Shown in pieces: positions 21,986-56,700 of a DNA stretch of 64,000 nt (within the stretch, counting starts at the first letter, position 1; every line of letters starts with the position of its first letter). The translations under genes and the position numbers were made by a program. The notes beneath the pieces were generated by a model. The model searched no databases. It was not told where the DNA came from and saw only the letters and a list, made by a program, of their open reading frames with translations. This DNA is from Phallusia mammillata. Its lineage: Eukaryota > Chordata > Ascidiacea > Phlebobranchia > Ascidiidae. The DNA lies in contig QLIY01000667.1 of NCBI GenBank assembly GCA_003260075.1, positions 28,365 through 92,364 of the forward strand. The letters are read 5' to 3'.

Positions 21986-24900
21986 TGTTATAAATCACAT
22001 ATTCATTTCATGCATATTATGCTTTATGCTTGCTTTTGCACCTTTAATTGTCTTATGGTTAAGCAAATTTTTCCTTTACATTTATAAAACAGTTAATGTT
22101 ATTGTCAGTCAAAAGTGTTTAAGTTACACAACTTTTATACGTTTAGGTTTAAGCTGCTTTGCTAAACATAGCTAAGCTACTAAAAGTAAAATATATATAG
22201 GTCATAACTTTGGATTTAGACTGTGAAACCGAATCCTAGCATTATTACAAAAACGTTATGTTCATACCATATTTTGGGTAATTGCTTAAGAAATCTGGGC
22301 ATATTTGTGATGAGGGAAAAGTATCTGTAACCTGAGTATGCAATTTGCAAAAGCTTGCAAAATCACCATGATCATTTCTATGAGCTTGATTATTCCATAT
22401 GTGACTGAGAATGGCTGGTCCATACAAACAAATTAAACCTGTTTTTTTTTTGAAGTATTGAAACAATTGAATCATTTTAAATTTGTATTGTTTTTTTGTT
22501 TTTTGCTCTGTGAATAAGGTTTGCAATGAGACAGTTTATTGTTGTTTTTAGTACAACTTAAGGTTTTTCCAATGTTTTTCTTTATTTAAGACCTTTATTG
22601 CACTGGAAATTCATGGCATTAAAATCATTTCAAAACATTGCCTTACTGACAAAAGCAACTTGTGTATTTTTACAATTTTGTTTGCCAAACTAGAGATAAA
22701 TAATTATGCAACTGTGCCTTGTTTGGAATCAATCTTTGCAAACTGATGCTTATAAAAAAGAAAAAAAAAGTCATGTTTGTTTGTGTGTTACGTATTGTGC
22801 ACAATCACGTGCAACTACTGTGTGTTACAGCGACACTCTGTGGCAAAAGCGTTAGTTTTAAACGACCACTAAAGGGCCTCGTAAGCACATAACCTATGTA
22901 CTGTAACTGCAACCATTTCGACGAGGGCAGGAACTTGGCCGAATGGTCCGGCGCGCCTGACCCATAGACAGACATAAAAAACCCTGATCGGGATTCGTCC
23001 CCGGGAGGTTCCTGGGGGGGGGGGAACCCCGTGAAGTGAAAAAAAAACAAAAACAAAAAAACATTTCGACGAAATATACACAAGAGCACGAACTATACCA
23101 TGAAACTGATAGAATAAAAAACGACTTTTATGCGAACAGGTTGCCATATTTTCACTGTTCATTAACACAACGCAATGACAGCATCATGTAAAAGTGAACA
23201 ATAATGGGGGGGGGGGTTCGAACCCCGTGAAAAAAAAAAATTTCGAATATACACAAGAGCACGACAAACGACTTCTATGCGAACAGGTTGCCATATTTTC
23301 ACTATTCATTAACACAACGCAATGACAGCATCATGTAAAAGTGAACAATAATTTCCTGTCAGTTGAAAGTTTGCGGGTTCGCCTATTTGAACAGGATTTC
23401 CTACATTATTTCTATTCATTTCAATCACAACCTATGAACCTCTAGCTCTGCACTTCAATAAACCAACCGCTATATACTCGATTATTTGACATAAAAACAA
23501 CTGACATTGATGTTCTTGGCGAGTACAAGATTTTATCGCACGTTTCTTCGCCCTTGAAGGCATTGATGGCTAAAGGCGTGTCCAATTTAAATGCCTTGCG
23601 CTGTGTTTGTTAAAAAGGCGGCCACGGGCCAGAGCTGTTCACGCCAACTCGACCAAACTGTTTCACTGTAGATGCTGAAAGGCAAAGTGCCGGGCTGTGA
23701 TACAGGTTAAAAAAATTTACACCGTTCATTCTAGCTTTTGGCGCTATACCTAGAACTCAAGATTCGCCCAGTGAAAGCTTTCAAGGAACAGTTTAGGACA
23801 GAAAATGGTAGTTAAGTTACAGAGGTCTACAGTCGTTAAGTTTTTCTTTAGCTCAGCTGTTTCCCACTTTATTGCTTTTTTTGGGCGTTTCTACGATTTC
23901 TTTTACCAAGCGTACAAACTGAGCCAAATGCGGTAAGAGCGTTAAAAAGTGAGCAAAAATATGTAGGGCTTATAGTCGGCTGTTTTGCGGATTTACAATG
24001 GCTTTACCGACGATTTGAGCCAAAAAAGTTGAAAATGAAAGTGTCGTGTTGAATTGTACGTGCCTTTAGAACACGTCTCACTTTGCCTAAAATATTATGA
24101 AACAAATAGCCTACAGTGTGCAAATTAAAGAAATAGTTATGTTACATTTGAAATCATACGTAACTGCGCAAAAAATTGTCAACTGTAGCCTACCAACTAC
24201 TACACAAATGCCTTGACATTGTTTTTGTTCATAAACTGGCTTACAATAACCAGCACGTTATGATTAATTTCATCACCACGTTTAGCCTTACATTAGGCGG
24301 TTTCCCAATCAACGACACAAGCACGTAACGAATGCATTTCCGTTTTGATGTTTCCCAAGAAAAACGTGCATTTGAGGAGAGGAATTTGTCAAACAACAGA
24401 CACGTTTTTATTGAGCTTAAAACGCTGCTTACTTAAACGGGTGGCTGCCTTTTTCAGCACTTTAAGTGTTTGCATTAGTGGCTGTGTGTATTTGCTGAAG
24501 GCATCTTAAGTCGACGTGTGCGGTAAACTTGTTAGTAAGCACAAACGACAGGTGAATGTTTTCCAGCAAAGAAACCAAGTACTTTTACATTACCCGAGCC
24601 AGTAGTAACGTTAACACCAATAGAGCTTTATAAACCCTCAAGTTTGTGGTCAGGTTTTGCGCAAGGCGTGGAAAGCCACACCATCACGTTAACAGTTTAC
24701 AGCCAAAACATAAGGATGCCTGAAGGGTTGAATGCCTTGTCTTAATTCTGCAAGCACAAACTGCTGATACTGTCATTAAGCTTAATTGGTTCCAGGTGCG
24801 ATTAAAGGGTTGTTAAACACCTGTGTGCACTGCTTTTAAGTGCTCATCAGTTTACGACCAAACTTTTGATTGTATCAGCCATTAAACCTGTGCTGTATAT

Positions 24901-25801
24901 AGTTTTGTCATACATAGGGTTGAAAATAGTTCAAAGTTTAGTCATAAACAACCGCTTCTACTCTGCAATTTGTAACAATTGTGGTCATTATGACGTAACA
25001 CTATTCTGTGCGTGTCTGGGTCAAGTTATTTTCTGCTAAGGAATTTGGGCAACTTTCTTCAGTTAAGAAGTGGTAGCACAGATATTTGTTGTGATAACCC
25101 GTAACAAGGCAAGCCTAAAGTTACTTGTGACTGATGCTAGGTTGTAAAGAGGGAGAAATAGCCAAATTGTGCAGCAAAATCCTGTAGATAAGATTGTATT
25201 CTGGTTCTGGCATGATTTTCTACAGGGACCGCAGTTAACCAGTCGATTGTGGTTTGAAAGAGATGGATTTAGCTTTAAAAAGGAATTAAACATGCGAATG
25301 AACGGAAGAAATGTATGTTTTTAAAAAGGTTACCACTTTATGTTTATTTTCTTGGAACCTTTGAAGCAAGTCTTGTACAAAAAACTCATAACGCTATGGT
25401 TGCCAAGATATGATGTGGCTGTAGTGTGGGATTTTAGAAGTTGATTTTTTGTATTTTATTCTCATCCTAGTGACATTTAAACTGTTTCTGATTAAATCCC
25501 TTTGTTTCTGTAATTGCCTTTTTTGCGAAATGATATTTTACACTTAATTTTGTGTAGAACTTATTTTACTGTGGTTTTGCTGAAAATCCAGATAAGTTAG
25601 CAATTACAGTTGCTTGTTGGGTGTCAGTTTAGTAATCCTACATTTTGTACTAGTTCTATACACGGGTAAAGTAGGGGCAAAGCTATTGGTATCGTTACGA
25701 CGGCGCCATGTATAATCTGATTAGAATCTTGTGACTGATAAACATAACCCAGGAAATCGGCAAAGTTATTCAGTTTGTCACAAGTCGCCTTGTAGTTGAA
25801 C
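21986..25801. other. Intergenic region between stefin and Slac2-like genes
   Basis: Only 3'UTR-like A/T-rich sequence follows the stefin stop. A SINE lies at 22928-23062, with junction duplicates around G runs 23014-23024 and 23206-23216 (23050-23204 repeated from 23217). From 23400 to 25800 I see no exon chain, RNA gene or recognisable repeat. Confidence 0.5.
22928..23062 (+). mobile_element. tRNA-derived SINE, family 2, interrupted by a G run
   Basis: A-box-like ACTTGGCCGAATGGTCCGGC, then GGGATTCG-like sequence, a G run (23014-23024), AACCCCGTGAAGTG and an A-rich tail. The same order (CCCGAATGGTTTGGGGCGC, GGGTTCGAATCCCGTGAAC, A-rich tail) is seen at 33221-33342. Confidence 0.55.
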
Positions 25802-47966
<22,165 letters not shown>

Positions 47967-48983
47967 GTATGACGTCACAAACACTCTTGATTGTGCGATC
48001 ACAATCACATCTTCCACAATCGCTTTGCATCATTTCACCTCTGGCATGTCTCATCACGTGACTGTTTGCTTTTTTTTGCATGCCACTATGACGTCACAGT
48101 CCATATAGTTCATAAGGGGGTTTCATCATTTTACTACTGCTGGTTTGTTTCATTTCTTCTCGAATCAGGGGTTGCGTCACACCTGATCTACCAGCTTTGT
48201 AACATATTAATAAAGGAATGTGTGTGGCACAAAAAAGACCGATTAACTCACCCTTTTAGTCGATATTCAAATCTAATTTCCCCTACAAATTTAGTTTGCT
48301 AAAATATCGTTTAGATTAACATTTTAATGTAATTGTTAGAACAGAAATTAACCTTTATGCTAACGAGAACTTTCTTTTTCTAAGCTCATGTATGGCAAAT
48401 GCAGCAATAACACATAGCACAGACAACCAGTATGAGATTAATATTGTGACACAAATTTTGGGGAATTCCCCCCTGGTTCGGAAACACTGAATTAACTTAT
48501 ACTGTGTAAAAACCTTTTGTTATGACTTTGAAATAATGCTATAATAAAAAGAATGTTATCAGCCCTTTCGCGAAATGTATCATGTCAATACATTTTACCA
48601 TGTTTTAAACGTAAAACGGCAATGTAGTAAAGCACCACTTTAAACCATTTGATTCTTTAAATTAGACTGCAAAACGTCAACAAAATAACTTCGCCAAAAT
48701 AGCAAGTCCATGATATTACGCCTACAAAGTGATGTCTAAATCTGCCATAAATAACCAAATAAGGCGAAAGCTTCTCTTTGCTTAAACGCATGTTGTTACT
48801 ATGCACGTTCGCTAGCAACTACTGTTTTTTATTCGCTGCCTTGCCCGTTGCACGGTTTGTAGTGATGACATCATCGATTTGATGACGTCACAATCACGCT
48901 TAAGGCCCGACCGACACCTCTCTATCACCTCAAGTGTTCAGTAACTCGAAATTTGTAACGCATAGGAAAGGGAAACCTCTTCA

Positions 48984-49024
48984 GATGATTCCTCCAAGAG
49001 GCGACCCTTCGTTCTTCACATATG
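48984..49024 (+). CDS. Possible further Slac2 exon (weak)
   Basis: Follows CAG and reads MIPPRGDPSFFTY in the phase expected after exon 47838-47966, ending at a GT. If joined to the acceptor at about 50693 it would stop after ETKVNLVLTMT. Neither exon is supported by homology I can recognise. Confidence 0.25.
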
Positions 49025-52000
49025 GTTGGTATTTTTGGCTCAAGCTTTAATTAGTCGTGTTTGCGCTTGGCTTACGTCATCGCGGTGTGATGTAATTGTT
49101 GCTATTACGTAGGAAGTTGCGTTTGGCTTAGCAACCGCTGGAAGTGCCAAAGAGCATTATGGAAACATTAAGTGTGACATAAGAATGCTCCAGGTTCTGT
49201 GATTTGCAACTTCCAAACGTATACATATGTGTTTAATTATACTAACATTAATATTAGCAGTTTGATAAGGAAACCATTTTTATCCTGAACCTTTAACCCA
49301 ATGTTTCCCTCCCCCCCCCCTAAGTGTGACATAAGAATGCTCCAGGTTCTGTGATTTGCAACTTCCAAGCGTATACATATGTGTTTAATTATACTAACAT
49401 TAATATTAGCAGTTTGAAGGAAACCATTTTTATCCTGAACCTTTAACCCAATGTTTCCCAATCTTTTGAGTTAGTGTCCTCCATAAATTAATCGTTAGAG
49501 CACGTGGCCTTCTGCTCATCAAAAAAGTGAATAGTAACTTGTGAAACTTGAAGTCAAGGGCTGTATCACAGAGGATGTTGTCTTGTTTAACACAAGAATG
49601 CCTAAAAAATGTCATTTTGACAAAGTTGTTAAAGTTCGGGTTTTCTGTTGTTGGCTATAGATAGGTTTCACTATATTTATGGTAACCTACCGAAAAACAG
49701 TTACATGGGCCCCGGTTGAGAAACGCTACTCTAACCTCTATTATCAGGCAGTTCTATCACGTTTCAAAGTATTACACCAGGGCCACTAAATGTATCTTGT
49801 ATACATTTACTTGCGTCTCGGCGTGTAGCAATCTTGCCTACAGTTACTATATTTCAAACTCTTTAAATGTTTTTTACAAGCATGTGGCAAACCATTTATC
49901 TTTTGTTACATGACATCCATTTTTTTACACACCATTCATTCTTGTCTTTGTTATCATAAAGTGATGACCCTTAAATATTTCATACCATCTCCAGTATAGT
50001 TGTGTATTTAAGTTTGAACCTAAGTTAAACCGGGTTCGGTTAATTCAGAACTTCTCATAATTAAGACAAAACTTGAGGTAGCCTACAAATGATTCGTAAT
50101 GTGGTAAAACTTGAACTAATCGACAACGGAAACTGGTCCGGATTAACCGTGGTTTAATTGAAAGGCAACTTTTCAAACAGTACTATGTCCTATCAATAGC
50201 AGTTCTGTACAGTTACAGGCCTGTACAGTTTATGCAAATGTGCTCAACACCGAAATGGAGCCGAAAGTTTCAGCACAAACCAAACTCCGCTGAAGGGGGA
50301 AGTCCCCCGGCCTTACTCTTGTAAAAAAAAGTGGTTGTATGTGGAAAATTCTCTCAGACAAAGTAACATAATTCCTCACAACCCCTAAATATTGTCTTGC
50401 CTACTTCTTAAATAACACCCCAAAAACATGTTGGCTAGACCAAAATATCAAGAATTATGATTTTAAACCCCTTTACTGTGCCTCGCCTTTATGGGAAAGT
50501 GGCTTTGAATAGATGCTTAGAATTGCTTAATTCGTTATTGCGATATACAGCAAGGGCTATGTGCAAGTTACAAGATTTATTTACCTATATTCTCTTAAAC
50601 TGGCTTTTTTAACGTACCACACAAAACAGTAGATTTTTCGGGTTTAAGTAGAAAATACTTCATCATAAATTTAACAATCCGTCAACTTTTCAGAGACGAA
50701 AGTGAATTTGGTTTTGACGATGACGTAATAGATCCCTTTGTCCGAATACGCCTCCAGGGAAACCACCGAAAGCGAAACCATAATCTCCACATTGTTACTT
50801 GTTTTGTTTCAACCAGTTCATTTAGTTTCCAAGTGCAAATTTTAAGACCCTTTAGCCAAATGCGTAAACTGTATTGAAATGGCAAATGTGCATGAAAATA
50901 GTTTTCCATTTAAAATCATTATAGTATGTAAAAGCATTAAGCCAATAAATGATAAGCTGCAGACAGTGCTTAAAATTATCATTGCTTAACAAAATTGAGA
51001 TATATTGACTATATATTTGTTATTTGGTTCTGTATAGCTGATGTGCATACACTGATTGGTTGTACAAATGGGCTTTATCTATTTCTACTTTTGCACCACA
51101 TGTTTATTTCCTGTCATTGCCGTTCTTATACGTACATACATTTTCTTGCTAGTGTGTTTAACTGCAAAAGTGCTTATAGGCCATAAAAGTAAGCTATTGA
51201 TCTGCAATATATGTGAAAGAAATAATAAATATTTCTGCCAAGGTTGCAATCGATCAAGAAACTTTATATTTCCGTACATTTCAACGTGAAGATAGAAGCT
51301 TCTAAATTTATGTTTCGAATCATTTTTGTCTTCGATGGTTTGAATGCAGCACAAACTGGTTGTAATATCTCAATATTGAATGATATTCTGCACTCGAAGC
51401 TTTTAAACAATCCCCAACTTAAATGGGTCACATTTATTTCTTTATTTCTTCAACTTTATATTCCGAATTCATTGTAACGTATATTCTAACTTGAGAACTT
51501 CTATATTGTGCACAATGCCTTTGTTCTTTTGTGACATCACAATAAAGCTATGCGGTCGCTTTGTTCCAGGACATATTGAGTTCTTTAAAGCTTCTGTTTA
51601 ATGAAACGGGAAAGTTTTGGTGACTATAAAAAGCACATTCATATTTTTTGTTGCCTTTGTAGTGGGCTTGCATATTGTTAGCAATTCCAATCGGGAATTG
51701 TTGTCAATACTTTATGTGGAACCAATGCTCATCAAGTTTTTACCTCATAAGCTCGCTTGTGACTAGTTGTTCAATAGAAAGTCGTTACTGCAAACTGAAA
51801 TACCTAGGTAAGTAATATTTGAATGACAACACATAATTTTGACATCACAATACATAACAATTGGGCTTTAGCTTGGTAAACGAAAACACAAACGCTCTCA
51901 AGATCTATGTAAAGCATGTAGACTTTTATCACACTAAAAAATTGAAAATTGTTGCGCAATGTTAAAAACACTGCCAGATAACTTGTGTATGTAGAATACA

Positions 52001-53401
52001 TCATGCAGACGTTTGAACAATCGCTGTTGTCATCCAACGGGGTGCGACCGTTGTGTAAAAATATTCTTTTGTTTCAGAGCAGTTCCTGGAAATCTATCCA
52101 CCCACGCAAGTGCAAATAAACCTTCATTTACAACTTTAACTGTAAAAAACGTTTTTCCAAATGCAAATACGCGAGATTTACCGTACATATCGGTCTTTGG
52201 ACTCTGAATTTCTATGATCAAGATGTTGTTGCCGTTTCGCATGGTTGCATGATTGTTCATGCGTATCAAAAAGCGCCGTTTCAATGCAACGAGCAAGTTT
52301 CAGGTTTAGGCAAGAAGTTTTAGTTGACAGTACTACAGTTTCGGCCGTTGAGGAACATATGCCAAGGTATTCAAAACAGGAACCATTACAAGAAAGGTAT
52401 CATACACAAAATATTTTAGAGATAGGATTTCTAATGTAGGAGTAATTAGTCTTGTTGACTAACGAAAAGAATGTGACTTCATTGCCACTGACAAAAGTAA
52501 TTTTACACTTTTTATGCTGCTAATATCACGTTTAAACTGTACAAACTTGTTTATTTACATGTAAATGGTGGAACTTTTGCCCCCGCGCAAGCAATCAAAC
52601 TCAAATGTAAGCTTATACTTGGTTCCTTTTCGAATACAATAGCATTGGCATAAGCATACAGTTTAAAAGGTGTTTAATAGCTTTGTTAAAATGATAATTA
52701 TGCGGCTACTGTAACTGCTGAGTTTTAAGTTTCTAAGCGGCTTTAGCTTGCCACAGATAAAGTACTTGTTGTGTATTTGTCGTTGTCATTCAAGAGGAAC
52801 GAGTCGTATGTTTACCTATAGCACCTGAAGTTTTACGGTGCTTTGCACAGTATGTTAGAAGCCATTGGACCAAGATTAAATGACTAGTGCATCATATTTT
52901 TGAGGGAAACAGGTTGTGCGCTACAATGCTTGAAAGGTTAAAATACCGTGTAACAATATTTAAACCGCTTTTAGTTTTAGAGTTGTTGCGATTGTTTTCC
53001 GACTTCTCTTGGGTTGTAGTTTTTGTGTTAGTAGGGGTTTGCAGTGGTTTGCACGAACGCTTGAGGACAGATCTTAAAGATATTCACGCTTTGCATTTCA
53101 CAGTTGTACCTAATAAAGTGTACCTTGTAATAATGCACAGGCTATGACGTAACAAAGCTTGTTTTGATTTGAATGGTTAAAAGCTGCTGTCCCAAATAGA
53201 TTATCTGAGACGGGTTATTGCAGAACAAAATTTCCTTACTTCAATATTTGCAGACTATACGTCACCAATTTAAACCAATAGGAAAAAGGGAACTTTCGGT
53301 CTGTGATGTGTTCCTCTCAGCGCCAGTATGACAGGGTGTTTGCGGAACTTATGGCTTGATTTCACTTAACACCTGATTTTTTGCAGGTTTGTTAGGTTAC
53401 A

Positions 53402-53577
53402 CAGCAAACCTCATCCGGACCCGTTTAGACCAAAAAATTGTCCAGATTATGCGAAGATCCGGATTAACCGATGTCGATTAGTTCAAGCCTTACCACATTA
53501 CAAATCATTTGTAACTCAAGTTTTGGCCGAATTAGGCGAAGATAATTACCCGAATCCGGTTTAATCGAGGTTTTCTG
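53402..53577. mobile_element. pogo-like MITE
   Basis: Starts CAGCAAACCTCATCCGGACC and ends GGTTTAATCGAGGTTTTCTG. Inside are GATCCGGATTAACCGATGTC and GGCCGAATTAGGCGAAGAT, as in the copies at 30575 and 31127. Target dinucleotide is not a clean TA at both ends. Confidence 0.7.
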
Positions 53578-53760
53578 TGTATTAGATTTTGACAACGTCT
53601 GCAGGTCGTAACAGATTCCGTATGATAAAGAATGTGACTTGATTTCACTTCATACCAAGTTTTGCAGGTTTAGGTTCTATTAGATTTAGACGACGTATAA
53701 TAGAGGTCATAACGGGTTCTGTATCATCAAGACTATAAAGCATGATCGCTCTGACAAGCT

Positions 53761-56700
53761 ATGATAACGCGACGAATCGTATTTTATGCCTGCCTGCTCG
53801 GTTATGTGGACACTTTATTTGGCAACAAGCTTTGTTTGGAACGGACGACTGACGGGTGCCCATCGAGAAATTGTGAAGTCATTTTACCCGAGGAAGTCGA
53901 AATATGTTCTTTCTGGTGTCACTCGATTCGAAATATTCCGAAAGATTGTCCGAAGGACTCGACATCTATTCACGTAGAAGCTTGCTGCGTTGAAACCATT
54001 GAACCAGGTTAGCGTTACTTTTTTGTGTGAATATAGTACTGACTAGATCAGGGGTGGGGAATCTGCGGCCTAAAGGCCGCATGCGGCCTTTTAGGGCACT
54101 AAGTGCGGCCTTCGATGTCAGAATACAATTTAGGATGTTGATAATACAAATGGTTGCGTACTGGTACACAAGCGATTTCCGTAGTACTGCCAAGAGACCA
54201 AGGTTCTACAATTTTACTTGTGTTGCAATAGAACAATTGTTTGCGCATAATCGAATGTCTTAAACTCGTCTGTGATGTCACAAGCTGCTCTTAGATTAAT
54301 ATTGATAAACAAGCGAGTTTCTACGTTAATAAAATCCTGATTGTTGTAGTGAGGGTGAAACTGTAGTGAGGAATTTTATTTAGCGTGGACCGTAAGTACA
54401 ATAGCACATCAAGCATTCTGTAAGTCAAAAAGTTTGAATGCCACTGTCCTTGGCCTGAGAAATAGTCCGTGCGGCTTAAACGAGTGTCGATAAACCGTTT
54501 GGCGGCCTTCACAAACAAAAAGGTTCCCCACCCCTGGACTAGATAATAGTAGGTAAATAGTGTGTATGTATTTACATTGCACGGTAGTCGTTTCATTGTG
54601 GCTTTTCACAAACAAACATAACCTGAAACAATGGCATTATTTACGATACATTGAAATGTGTGTCGAAAGCCAGAAAACATATTTAATAGATTTTGGGTTG
54701 AAAATCATTTCTAAACCTAAGCTGCAGACAGTGTTTCGACATATAAGGTCTGAGACAATGTTCACTTTCTGCAGCGTATCATTTTTTGGTATGATGCTTT
54801 TGCATTTCTAAACCTTTAGTGCAAAATATGGTAAGTTAGTTAGGTTTTTGAACTCTGTCGGCACCTTTATAGTACGGTTGTGAAGCAGAACAAATCCCTA
54901 ATGTCGGGTTCTTGACACTGTTTAGCACCTGATCACGTGACTGAAACGTAATGGGTTTCCCCCTGTTCAATACGCACCGTCGTTTCTAGCCCTACTCGTT
55001 CTGGTTCCGTTTCTGTTTGGTCGAAATGGAACTTGATATCATTCTATAGGAACATTTAGCGGGTTTTGTTTAATTAAAGCGCCGACCAGTTAATCAGTTA
55101 ATTAAATCACTTTAATCGCCCTTCGATCGTTAGTGTGTAAAATAGATTTAAATGTGAATCACAAACAGCGCCTTGATAGATTTCTAGCAAAAACAACGAC
55201 CGCGTTTGACCTCTTATGAGTTCAAGGATCAAAGTCCATAAACACTAATTTGCCGTAAAAACGTCTGCTCAAGTAAATTATCGTAAATTTGTGCTTCAGT
55301 TTCGCCTAGTTTAACGATATATTTAAGTAGGAGCAAAAGCAACTAGCGACAAAGTCCATGAAAGTTTTTTCTCCTTTTTAACCCTGTTTACTCCTTGGTC
55401 GTTTACCTGCTGAAAAACTTTGAAAAAACAAGCCCACGTAAGCTAAGTACATAACTAGTGACCTAGTTTTACAGTATTTGGTTTAAAAAGTAGCCCTCTC
55501 TGTTCCTAACCTTGCGTTGGACCAACAAATCAAGTTTACATCGCAAACATAAACTACATCACCCAGATAAACCGATGACGTGATGTACAAGTGTTTCTCA
55601 CAATCGGGTTTACGACACCACAAGGCAAACGTTGCGACTTGATACGCCCGGTAATAACCCTTCAATTGTCGCTCGACTTCCTGATGCTTATTTGAGTAGC
55701 TCGGGTTTTCTTCCGGCTTCCCCCCCCCCCCCCCCCCCAAGAGCTAAAAATTCTGTTAATACGTTATGCCTGGCAACAACAGTGTATTCATTTTAACCAT
55801 ACCATTTACGTGTTCAAAATTTATTTACACATGTAATTGATCAGTACGCTGCAGACAGTGTACACTGTTTCGACATATACGGTCATCTCATCATTGCAAC
55901 TGGTAACAAAACATTGGCTGTATTGACTAATGTGGCCAGTGTGCATGATTTTGCATGATTTTGATTTTTTTGCATAAATTTGAACGGGTGTGTTGGGCCA
56001 ATGGAGCATTATATTTTGCATTTACGTATTGTTCTGGCCTTGGATGCGGCATTCAATCTGTCAAGTTAATTTTGTCATTGCGGTTTAGTTTAAACGCAAA
56101 AGTTCACGATAAAATATAAGTTAATGTAACTTCAAAATGTATAGTGCGGACACAACTTTTAAAACCATTGCACTGCTGTATGGAATAAGTTTATTTTTGA
56201 TACGCTGTGTGCTTATTGTCCCCTGTAATCGGGAAAGTTTGTTTTACCGAAATTTCCCGCGACTAGCAAGCGCCTTCCGCCCACGCAAAACTTACTTGTT
56301 TTCGCAAAGCTACCGCTCATCCATTAAGCCCTTCGACACGCTTCGGTCATCCTCTTTAAAAATACAAATTCACTTTGATTCCAAAATACAAGCAAATGTT
56401 CTGAAAGAATTACGTTATTTGTGCATGATTGTGCAACTTTGTTCGTTTCGCGTAAAACCAAAGCAAAGGTCACTACATTTTCTTAGTGTAGGGGCCAACC
56501 TTGGTCGTTTTCTGAATTTAATAGTTTTCAGCTATATAAATTGCAGGTATTAAATTCAACAAAATTGTACGTAAAAATTACGTGTTTAACACCTCAAACA
56601 TGCTTGTATTTGTTTTTTGTGCATAATTAAAATCACGCCAAAGGTACTATAGGTTAAATCCACGTTTGTCAGTGGTCATAATTTCAAAGCATTCATTACA

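Larger units (their letters stand above)
47967..53760. other. Region between the last secure Slac2 exon and the LRR receptor gene
   Basis: It probably contains the 3' end of the Slac2-like gene. Also present: a junction duplicate around C run 49311-49320 (49165-49308 recurs), a pogo-like fragment at 50020-50160, a hammerhead-family fragment at 50953-50970 and a pogo-like element at 53402-53577. Candidate exons near 50694, 52081 and 52316 have splice-like borders but no recognisable homology. Confidence 0.5.

Noticed and set aside
50694-50876. Minus-strand and plus-strand frames around 50.7 kb, including DESEFGFDDDVIDPFVRIRL
   Set aside because: The plus-strand frame looks protein-like, but its phase does not match the only plausible upstream exon without creating a stop, so it is not annotated as coding.
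52081-52400. Possible exons (AVPGNLSTHASANKPSF to a stop; FRQEVLVDSTTVSAVEEHM)
   Set aside because: Borders look splice-like, but phases cannot be tied to either neighbouring gene and I recognise no family. Kept only as candidates within the intergenic entry.
56137-56553. 138-codon open frame in intron 1 of the LRR receptor
   Set aside because: No recognisable motif, no splice or promoter evidence, and the frame is not linked to any neighbouring exon.
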